NCBI GenBank assembly: GCA_019915015.1
Contig: JAHBBC010000035.1
Coordinates: 62,001-126,000 of the forward strand
Origin: Auriscalpium vulgare
Lineage: Eukaryota; Basidiomycota; Agaricomycetes; Russulales; Auriscalpiaceae
Length of the DNA stretch: 64,000 bases
Reading direction: 5' to 3'
In this document: in pieces, positions 55,524 through 64,000 of the stretch
Position numbering within the stretch: position 1 is the stretch's first letter
Layout: every line of letters begins with the position of its first letter
The notes under the pieces: model-generated
The model's database searches: none
The model's input: only the letters and a program-made list of their open reading frames with translations
Told to the model about the DNA's origin: nothing
Made by a program: the position numbers and the translations under genes

Positions 55524-57112
55524 CTACTCTTGTTCGGCTTCTGCTTCATCATCAGGGGGCTCTACGTCGCGTTGCTCAACTTCGGGTGGATCTGCTTCGT
55601 CTTTGTTGCCTTGCGTCTCGCTTTGTTCGAGCTCGCGAAGTCGCTGAGTATCTATGTCGATGTCGCGAATGTCAATCTCGATCGGTTCTCGACGAGCGAA
55701 GTAAGGAATGACTCGGAATGCGGCAATGAGGCGATCTAGAACGGAAGCGTCGAGGTCGGCGAGGATGTATGCGCCGCCTCGGTTGCGCGAGATGACAACG
55801 AGGGGACCGAGGTAACGTGGACGCATCTTGCGGTTGAGCGATTTCTCTATCGCGGTGTTGCGCATGAGTACGAGTGTTCCCCGTTTGAAGTCGAAGTCGC
55901 GAATCGTGTGCGAATGTTCGGCTTCAAAGCGTCGAGCGTTCTCGATGCGAGTCTCATAGACTTGGGAGCGAAGTGCCGAGATGTCGGCGTATCGCTTCTG
56001 GAGAGCGATGGCGCGGCGAGCGATGAGATCTGTGGTCGAGAGTATGGAATCTGGAGGGGGTTGGAGATACGTGGCTTCAGCAATGTCCAGGGGAATGAGC
56101 GGGTGACAACCCGTGACCGCGAAGTAAGGCAAACAGCCCATGCGTTTCCGAACTGTGAGGCGCTCCGACCAGAAGACAGAGTGAGCGTGGCGCGCCCATT
56201 GTGACTGGTCTCCGTCCGCTGCTTTGAAGAGTGCCTGCCGAACATCGTAATGTGGGCGTTCGACTATACCGTTTGCTCGGGAGTTGTAGCCGCTGATTCG
56301 AATATGTCGGATGTGGTACAGCGTTTCGAGGTGCTCGAGGGCTTTGATGAACGGTTTGCCGTTGTCGGTGACGATCTCGCTAAGCGAACCCCAACGGGAG
56401 ATGATTTCCTCGTAGAAGAACTTCGCGAGTGCGACAGAGTCCTCTTTCTTGAGTAGACGGAATTCGGGATACGAAGTGATGGAACATCGACCTTGGACGA
56501 TGTAGCGGTACCCGTTCGAGGGCGGCATGTGCATGGTGTCGACGTAGATCTTCGCGAACAAAGAAGCGGGTGGTGCAACGGTCGGGGGTAGGAGGATTTG
56601 GAGTCGTTGACGCTGTTGGCAGATTAGACACGTCCGAACATACCACAGTACGTCGGCTTCGTAGGACGGCCACCAGAAGCGTTGGCCGATGAGCGAGCGT
56701 GTTGCGAACACTCCTCAATGGCCGACTTTGTCATGGCAGTCGATGAGGATGTCGACGCGGCGTTTCTTGTGCGGGACGAGCTTGTGTCCGCCATCTTTGT
56801 GACGACGCCAGAGGCGATCTCTAGTAACGAAGAACTTGGTGGTGTAGCGAACGAATGTGGTGAACTCGGAGTCGGTCATTTTCTCGGGACGTACTGGGTC
56901 TTCTAGCCAATCTCGGACGTAGATGATGCGTTTGTCGGCTTTGTGTGCGGCTTCGGTGCGCGGGATCTCGCCATATCGCAGCACCAGGGGCTCCTCCTCC
57001 ATACTTTGAGTCTGACCGTCCTCGGTCAGTGCGAACACCTCGTGGACGGACGCGGAAGGGGTAGAAGGAGTCCAAGTCGGTTGCTCGTTCATGCTGGCGG
57101 TGTGAGCGATGT
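55524..57112 (-). pseudogene. Integrase part of pol, element C, one in-frame stop
   Basis: The zinc-binding HHCC region (HDKVGH ... CLICQQRQ) is split by a TGA at 56712-56714 where CGA (Arg) is expected. The catalytic core shows IYVDTMHM (first Asp), EIVTDNGKPF (second Asp) and NGIVERPHYDVRQAL (Glu). The C-terminal part has a GPLVVISRNRGGAYILADLDG-like beta domain and an acidic tail. Integrase inserts the DNA copy into the genome. Apart from the stop the integrase frame (55524-56711) is open. Confidence 0.85.
56991..57030 (-). promoter_or_regulatory. Internal copy of the hairpin plus polypurine module (candidate central polypurine tract)
   Basis: Within pol, on the minus strand, CTGACCGAGGACGGTCAG (57030-57013) is followed by 11 bases and GGAGGAGGAGC (57001-56991). 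Hairpin, spacing and tract match the 3' polypurine modules of elements B and C, yet here the sequence is coding (ALTEDGQTQSMEEE) before the integrase. Confidence 0.65.
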
Positions 57113-57592
57113 TCAGGAAGCCGTACAACTCGTCGATCCAGTTGTCGAAGTCGTCGTCTTGAACTTTGGGAGGATCTCCAGGCTACCGAACGCGTCGGGA
57201 GAGACCGTCGGGCCGTGAAAAATTCCTGGGACGTGCCGAAGTAGAAATTTGAAGGCGAGGATGGAGATAATCCAGCGATTGGTGCTCGCAGTGGGGACTA
57301 GATCTGGGTGCTTCAGCATACCGCCAATGGAAAGAGCGTCAACTTCGACGATGAGGTTCCGAAGTCCGATGAGGTAGATCTTCAGCGTCTTCAATGCGTG
57401 GTAGAGACCATAGATTTCGAGCTTCGGCTGGGAGAAGCGACGTTCGCGATCGTTTAGCGATATTGATCCGAACTGACTGTAGTATTGCTTCTTCTTATTC
57501 TCTTCGTCTTCTTGGGCGAGGATGTAGCCAACGGCGATGTAGGAGGTGTCAACGGCGAGGATGACGGCGGCGGGAGATTCGTAGTCGATGGC
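57113..57592 (-). pseudogene. RNase H part of pol, element C, frame break and stop
   Basis: The frame continues from the reverse transcriptase after a TGA (57593-57595). Motifs are AVILAVDTSYIAVGYIL (first Asp), FSQPKLEIYGLYHAL (Glu) and LIVEVDALSIGGML (second Asp). Near 57200 one base is missing in HGPDGLSRR, and a TAG follows near 57184 where CAG (Gln) is expected. RNase H removes RNA from the hybrid and frees the polypurine primer. Confidence 0.8.
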
Positions 57593-59092
57593 TCAAAGTG
57601 CTTCGGAATTGACGAGTGCTTCTTTGAGGTACTCTTGTGCGATAAGCTGCTCGGTACCATACTTGAAGTCAACTCCTTTGCGCGTGAGCTTCGTGAGGGG
57701 CCAAGCGTGCTTCGCGAAGTCCTTGATGAAGATCCGACAAACTCCAACGGTTCCGAGGAACGCGCGAACATCTGAAAGATCTTTACAAGGTCCCCAATTG
57801 GTGATCACGGAGATGGTGGTAGGGTCTGCACGTCTGCCTTCTGGAGTGCAGAGATGGCGAAGAACCGTGAACTCGCGCGATATGAGGATCGACTTTGTAC
57901 CGGAGAAGGTGCCCTCCGAATAGCGCATGTGTTGGAGGATTCGGTTCGTGTTGAGGAGATGTTCCCAGACGAAGCGACGGATGTCTGGGTTCTCTGGTAT
58001 CATCTCATATGAACCGTCCGCGAGCCTGTAGTCCGACTGCGGGCCTTTGATGGGGACATCGTCGATGAAGGGGATGGTATATGTCGGAATCTCTTTGCGA
58101 AGTATGTGGGTGACGTTGTCGTGGAATATCGGGACCGAGTTCGTCCAACCCATCGGCAGGGTGACGAGACGATGCGCGCCGTAGGGGGTTTGGAAGGTGG
58201 TGAAGTCGCGGGATCGTTCGTCGATGACTCGCTCGTCGTAGCCGACGCACAGGTCGAGGATACCACCGCAAGCACGACCTCCGAACTGCTCGGCGAGGTG
58301 CTCTTGGATAGGCGGGACTCCGGAATGTGCGACCGTGACGGCATTGAGCGGTTCGAGCGAGTGGACGATGCGAAGCTTACCGTCCTTCTTCGCGACGCAA
58401 AACCACTTCGATCGATAGGAGGAGTTGGAAGGTTCATAGACGCCTGCATCAATGTTCTTCTTGATCATTCTGCAGACTTCGTCGCGGATGCCTGGGGGTA
58501 TGGGGATGTTACGATCGACCCAAGGGACATGCGCGACCACTGGGATTTGAATAGGCGGAAAGTACTCCTCTTTGAAGCTTCCTCGCTCATTCTCGGCCCA
58601 GGCGAACGCTTCGTTTTGCTCGGAGATGGTGTTGTGGAGAAGGTCGCGCTCGGTCGGTGTCAAGAAATCATAGTTCAGAAGGGCGTCCATGGCGTCGTGT
58701 CGCTCTTGGGTATATCGACCGGTAGGTGTGAACTTCGGAGGATGAGGGTTGAGCGGCGGCATGGAGGTGAGTGGATCGCCGGTGATGTTGCGCTCGATTT
58801 GGAAGCCTTCGGGAAGCGTACCTAGGACGGGTTTGACTTTCTGCCCGACTGGTTTGTACTTCTTTTTGCCGATGAAGGTATCGTGTACGTCGGCGTCATG
58901 TGTCGAAGGCGAAGTCGAGGGCGTGGCCAAGAAAGGAGTCGAAGTGCGCTGGGTGCCAAGATAAGAGTCTGGGGATGTTTGGGAAAGTGAGGGGGATGGC
59001 ATCATCGGTCCTGTGGAACTGGGCGGGGATTGCAAACCGGGACCGAGGGGTTGCGAACTGAGAACGTAAGTACGCGAGGACTGAGGAGACAT
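57593..59092 (-). pseudogene. Reverse transcriptase part of pol, element C
   Basis: About 500 codons are open. The first 180 residues form a Ser/Pro linker; then come VPWVDRNIPIPPGI, MIKKNIDAGVYEPSNSSYRSKWF, KKDGKLRIVHSLEPLN, FQTPYGAHRLVTLPMGWTN and the catalytic FIDDVPIKGP (FIDD in place of the more common YxDD). Thumb and connection follow (FLGTVGVCRIFIKDFA). It ends at a TGA (57593-57595) where CGA is expected. It would copy the element RNA into DNA. Confidence 0.88.
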
Positions 59093-59336
59093 GTTGAAGA
59101 GAGCCATTGCTACGCACGGCAGGCGATTCCACACAAGCATGGGAACTAAAGTTAGGAAGAATATATCATGAATTCGAAAATGTAACAGTTGATACCTGTG
59201 ACAAATTAGAGACATGTTGAAGAGAGCCGTTGCTACGCACGGCAGGCGATTCCACGCAAGCATGGGAACTAAAGTGAAAAAGAATATATCATGAATTCAA
59301 AAATGTAACAGTTGATACCTGTGACAAATTAGAGAT
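59087..59336. repeat. 123-bp tandem duplication upstream of the reverse transcriptase
   Basis: Copies at 59087-59209 and 59210-59332 begin GAGACATGTTGAAGAGAGCC and differ at a few bases. The duplication extends the minus-strand frame artificially to 59263. Confidence 0.9.
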
Positions 59337-59590
59337 TTCCTGGGAATGCAAGATTTTGAGGCTTTCCTTAGCTACTTATTGAGGCGTATTTAATTAGATG
59401 AAAAGGGAGCTACAATAAATATATACTTACATATGATGAGTTCTACACGTTTGCATTTTGTTATTTGCTACAGTAGCACTGAATGAAAGCATTTAAATTA
59501 AACATGTAGGTTATAAAGAAGGATTATATATTATGCATAATATATATATATATAAAGAATAAAGTAATTGAATTTAAAATCGATTTTTTT
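59337..59590. other. AT-rich spacer
   Basis: It includes a (TA)n run near 59536-59556 and has a composition unlike the GC-rich neighbourhood. No gene. Confidence 0.6.
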
Positions 59591-62500
59591 CGGAAAACGC
59601 GGGTGAGCCTCGGGTGAACCCGTAAAGTGTACTTTACTTCGGACTCCGACGCGCTATTCTTCTCCTTGAAAGAACTGATTCCCAATGTGGAATCAGAACA
59701 GGATATGCTTCAAGAGATGTGTAGGGTGCCTAGGTCGAAAATGTACGAACCTTCAGGAAGTTGTAGACACCCTTCAAGAAAATGTATGGACCCTTCAAAG
59801 GTTTGTAGTCCCCCTTCATGATGCACAGGCATGGCAGTTTGCAATCTTTAATTCGTCTGGACCGCAAATGAAAAGTAATCTTTCTTTATTTCGGTGAGCT
59901 CAAATTTATTTTATATTGCACCTGCCCAGAAGCCAATAGAGCTGTCAATATTCAAATGTTGATATATGTCGCACTCAATAGCACTCAGCCTCTGAGCTGA
60001 CCCAGCAACATTGAGTCTTTTAATATGTATTGTGCTCAGAAAGAATTTAATAATGCTCCGGAAAAACGCGGGTGAGCCTCGGGTGAACCCGTAAAGTGTA
60101 CTTTACTTCGGACTCCGACGCGCTATTCTTCTCCTTGAAAGAACTGATTCCCAATGTGGAATCAGAACAGGATATGCTTCAAGAGATGTGTAGGGTGCCT
60201 AGGTCGAAAATGTACGAACCTTCAGGAAGTTGTAGACACCCTTCAAGAAAATGTATGGACCCTTCAAAGGTTTGTAGTCCCCCTTTATGATGCACAGGCA
60301 TGGCAGTTTGCAATCTTTAATTCGTCTGGACCGCAAATGAAAAGTAATCTTTCTTTATTTCGGTGAGCTCAAATTTATTTTATATTGCACCTGCCCAGAA
60401 GCCAATAGAGCTGTCAATATTCAAATGTTGATATATGTCGCACTCAATAGCACTCAGCCTCTGAGCTGACCCAGCAACATTGAGTCTTTTAATATGTATT
60501 GTGCTCAGAAAGAATTTAATAATGCTCCGGAAAAACGCGGGTGAGCCTCGGGTGAACCCGTAAAGTGTACTTTACTTCGGACTCCGACGCGCTATTCTTC
60601 TCCTTGAAAGAACTGATTCCCAATGTGGAATCAGAACAGGATATGCTTCAAGAGATGTGTAGGGTGCCTAGGTCGAAAATGTACGAACCTTCAGGAAGTT
60701 GTAGACACCCTTCAAGAAAATGTATGGACCCTTCAAAGGTTTGTAGTCCCCCTTCATGATGCACAGGCATGGCAGTTTGCAATCTTTAATTCGTCTGGAC
60801 CGCAAATGAAAAGTAATCTTTCTTTATTTCGGTGAGCTCAAATTTATTTTATATTGCACCTGCCCAGAAGCCAATAGAGCTGTCAATATTCAAATGTTGA
60901 TATATGTCGCACTCAATAGCACTCAGCCTCTGAGCTGACCCAGCAACATTGAGTCTTTTAATATGTATTGTGCTCAGAAAGAATTTAATAATGCTCCGGA
61001 AAAACGCGGGTGAGCCTCGGGTGAACCCGTAAAGTGTACTTTACTTCGGACTCCGACGCGCTATTCTTCTCCTTGAAAGAACTGATTCCCAATGTGGAAT
61101 CAGAACAGGATATGCTTCAAGAGATGTGTAGGGTGCCTAGGTCGAAAATGTACGAACCTTCAGGAAGTTGTAGACACCCTTCAAGAAAATGTATGGACCC
61201 TTCAAAGGTTTGTAGTCCCCCTTCATGATGCACAGGCATGGCAGTTTGCAATCTTTAATTCGTCTGGACCGCAAATGAAAAGTAATCTTTCTTTATTTCG
61301 GTGAGCTCAAATTTATTTTATATTGCACCTGCCCAGAAGCCAATAGAGCTGTCAATATTCAAATGTTGATATATGTCGCACTCAATAGCACTCAGCCTCT
61401 GAGCTGACCCAGCAACATTGAGTCTTTTAATATGTATTGTGCTCAGAAAGAATTTAATAATGCTCCGGAAAAACGCGGGTGAGCCTCGGGTGAACCCGTA
61501 AAGTGTACTTTACTTCGGACTCCGACGCGCTATTCTTCTCCTTGAAAGAACTGATTCCCAATGTGGAATCAGAACAGGATATGCTTCAAGAGATGTGTAG
61601 GGTGCCTAGGTCGAAAATGTACGAACCTTCAGGAAGTTGTAGACACCCTTCAAGAAAATGTATGGACCCTTCAAAGGTTTGTAGTCCCCCTTTATGATGC
61701 ACAGGCATGGCAGTTTGCAATCTTTAATTCGTCTGGACCGCAAATGAAAAGTAATCTTTCTTTATTTCGGTGAGCTCAAATTTATTTTATATTGCACCTG
61801 CCCAGAAGCCAATAGAGCTGTCAATATTCAAATGTTGATATATGTCGCACTCAATAGCACTCAGCCTCTGAGCTGACCCAGCAACATTGAGTCTTTTAAT
61901 ATGTATTGTGCTCAGAAAGAATTTAATAATGCTCCGGAAAAACGCGGGTGAGCCTCGGGTGAACCCGTAAAGTGTACTTTACTTCGGACTCCGACGCGCT
62001 ATTCTTCTCCTTGAAAGAACTGATTCCCAATGTGGAATCAGAACAGGATATGCTTCAAGAGATGTGTAGGGTGCCTAGGTCGAAAATGTACGAACCTTCA
62101 GGAAGTTGTAGACACCCTTCAAGAAAATGTATGGACCCTTCAAAGGTTTGTAGTCCCCCTTCATGATGCACAGGCATGGCAGTTTGCAATCTTTAATTCG
62201 TCTGGACCGCAAATGAAAAGTAATCTTTCTTTATTTCGGTGAGCTCAAATTTATTTTATATTGCACCTGCCCAGAAGCCAATAGAGCTGTCAATATTCAA
62301 ATGTTGATATATGTCGCACTCAATAGCACTCAGCCTCTGAGCTGACCCAGCAACATTGAGTCTTTTAATATGTATTGTGCTCAGAAAGAATTTAATAATG
62401 CTCCGGAAAAACGCGGGTGAGCCTCGGGTGAACCCGTAAAGTGTACTTTACTTCGGACTCCGACGCGCTATTCTTCTCCTTGAAAGAACTGATTCCCAAT

Positions 62501-63450
62501 GTGGAATCAGAACAGGATATGCTTCAAGAGATGTGTAGGGTGCCTAGGTCGAAAATGTACGAACCTTCAGGAAGTTGTAGACACCCTTCAAGAAAATGTA
62601 TGGACCCTTCAAAGGTTTGTAGTCCCCCTTCATGATGCACAGGCATGGCAGTTTGCAATCTTTAATTCGTCTGGACCGCAAATGAAAAGTAATCTTTCTT
62701 TATTTCGGTGAGCTCAAATTTATTTTATATTGCACCTGCCCAGAAGCCAATAGAGCTGTCAATATTCAAATGTTGATATATGTCGCACTCAATAGCACTC
62801 AGCCTCTGAGCTGACCCAGCAACATTGAGTCTTTTAATATGTATTGTGCTCAGAAAGAATTTAATAATGCTCCGGAAAAACGCGGGTGAGCCTCGGGTGA
62901 ACCCGTAAAGTGTACTTTACTTCGGACTCCGACGCGCTATTCTTCTCCTTGAAAGAACTGATTCCCAATGTGGAATCAGAACAGGATATGCTTCAAGAGA
63001 TGTGTAGGGTGCCTAGGTCGAAAATGTACGAACCTTCAGGAAGTTGTAGACACCCTTCAAGAAAATGTATGGACCCTTCAAAGGTTTGTAGTCCCCCTTC
63101 ATGATGCACAGGCATGGCAGTTTGCAATCTTTAATTCGTCTGGACCGCAAATGAAAAGTAATCTTTCTTTATTTCGGTGAGCTCAAATTTATTTTATATT
63201 GCACCTGCCCAGAAGCCAATAGAGCTGTCAATATTCAAATGTTGATATATGTCGCACTCAATAGCACTCAGCCTCTGAGCTGACCCAGCAACATTGAGTC
63301 TTTTAATATGTATTGTGCTCAGAAAGAATTTAATAATGCTCCGGAAAAACGCGGGTGAGCCTCGGGTGAACCCGTAAAGTGTACTTTACTTCGGACTCCG
63401 ACGCGCTATTCTTCTCCTTGAAAGAACTGATTCCCAATGTGGAATCAGAA
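59591..63450. repeat. Tandem array of a 469-bp unit, 8.2 copies
   Basis: Eight full copies start at 59591, 60059 and every 469 bp after that; a ninth stops after 108 bp (63450). Copies are nearly identical: copies 2 and 5 share CCTTTATG where the others have CCTTCATG, and the first has one A less at its start. Each unit begins CGGAAAAACGCGGGTGAGCC and includes CGGGTGAACCCG and TAAAGTGTACTTTA inverted repeats. It is a satellite inserted between protease and reverse transcriptase of element C. The short frames in it (64 and 70 codons) have no start context and repeat only because the DNA does. Confidence 0.97.
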
Positions 63451-64000
63451 CGAGGACGATGCGGCAAACTGGTTCGGAAATGCGTGTTTGGGATCAAGAT
63501 GAGAGTGCTCAGCCGCTAGTGGCTTTTGAGGCGGGGCGGGACAGATATTCTGCATGAAAGAAGGCGCGGAGTGTTCGGGAAGATGTGAGCGTGCTTCGGA
63601 AGCGGTGACGTATGCGTGGCGAACCGCCGACTCGTCCGAGGAGTTGATTTGGGTATAGGCGATGATCCGGACATTGTCTCCTTCACCTTCGATGATCATG
63701 GCGATGGAGTTGCCTTCGTCGACTTCGTCTTCAAAGTCGGGCTTGAGCAATTTGCTCCTCGCGAAACCGATGGTGTCCCCGAGGATATGTGGGGATGACG
63801 AGGCGGTCGCCTGTGTTCGGGTTGCGGATGGTGACCGTCTGGTCCTCGTTCTGGAAGTTGTGAACGATCGACTCGGTGAGGACGTCGAAGGGGCGACCGA
63901 GGAGAATGTCGTAGGCAACGTTCCGCACGATATGAACCTGGAGGTACAATGTCATGCTTCCGAACTTGATAGGAACGTTACGTGCCAGCCCGAGCGACTC
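63451..64000 (-). pseudogene. Retropepsin end of element C, runs off the right edge
   Basis: From the edge: LGLARNVPIKFGSM, VHIVRNVAYDILLGRPFDVL, then NFQNEDQTVTIRNP. ILLGRPF is the conserved C-terminal ILG motif of Ty3/Gypsy aspartic proteases. The frame changes near 63790, continuing as a Ser/Glu-rich linker to 63451, where the satellite array cuts it. Gag and the 5' LTR must lie beyond 64000. Confidence 0.75.

Larger units (their letters stand above)
52372..64000 (-). mobile_element. Ty3/Gypsy LTR retrotransposon C with antisense gene, 3' end truncated
   Basis: Minus-strand order from the right edge: protease end (63451-64000), a 3.9-kb tandem array, reverse transcriptase (57593-59092), RNase H (to 57113), integrase (to 55524), a plus-strand gene (53138-55104), a hairpin and polypurine tract (52561-52597), and the first 189 bp of the 3' LTR, which stops at the hAT element. 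The LTR start TGATACGCC and polypurine tract GGAGGAGG are the same as in element B. Pol carries three stop codons and frame breaks, so this copy is not autonomous now. Confidence 0.85.

Noticed and set aside
59627..63180. Series of identical 64- and 70-codon frames
   Set aside because: They repeat only because the DNA unit repeats; no start context, composition or known domain supports a protein.
59591..63450. CRISPR-like array
   Set aside because: Repeats are directly adjacent with no unique spacers, the unit is 469 bp and the genome is eukaryotic.

Overview
The window is eukaryotic and reads as an Agaricomycete (mushroom-forming basidiomycete) chromosome. It is GC-rich. Its protein genes are densely packed and cut by many 45-65 nt introns with GTRNGY donors, CTNAY branch sites and YAG acceptors. 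It carries a tRNA-Tyr with an intron, a DUF6698-type gene family that I know only from mushrooms, and several Ty3/Gypsy elements.

Layout: (1) 1-11.8 kb is repeat-rich. It holds the 5' part of a minus-strand Gypsy element (A) with an intact gag, a very young non-autonomous LTR element (B, 4590-9308) that has split an older gene, and a spliced but truncated Helitron-like gene. (2) 12.2-47.1 kb is a conserved gene block: RhoGAP protein, two-exon hypothetical gene, RNase P/MRP subunit POP4, HSP10, MYND protein MUB1/SamB, NDR kinase (Cbk1/Orb6/COT-1), small hydrophilic protein, TVP38, tRNA-Tyr, LENG1-like protein, quinone oxidoreductase-like MDR enzyme, DUF6698 protein, isoprenylcysteine methyltransferase, Ras, ERV41, RING protein, HUS1 and an isochorismatase-fold hydrolase. 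The biology is housekeeping: RNA processing, polarity signalling (NDR, Ras, the Ras-modifying methyltransferase, RhoGAP), ER-Golgi traffic (ERV41, TVP38) and the DNA damage checkpoint (HUS1). (3) 47.1-52.4 kb is a hAT-type DNA transposon whose gene fuses a Ulp1-like cysteine protease to a hAT transposase. (4) 52.4-64 kb is a minus-strand Gypsy element (C) with decayed pol, an array of 469-bp repeats between protease and reverse transcriptase, and an intact seven-exon gene on the opposite strand between integrase and the 3' LTR.

Most noteworthy: the intact antisense gene inside element C; a hairpin plus polypurine module found both at the 3' end of elements B and C and inside pol near the integrase start (a candidate central polypurine tract); and the Ulp1-hAT fusion. 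Gene models were built by hand from splice signals and reading frame. For the NDR kinase, HSP10, Ras, ERV41, LENG1-like, oxidoreductase, 25.9-kb and antisense genes the summed exon lengths are exact multiples of three. Several other conserved genes (RhoGAP, MUB1, methyltransferase, HUS1, isochorismatase-fold, DUF6698) each need one or more single-base corrections, which points to assembly errors or decay.
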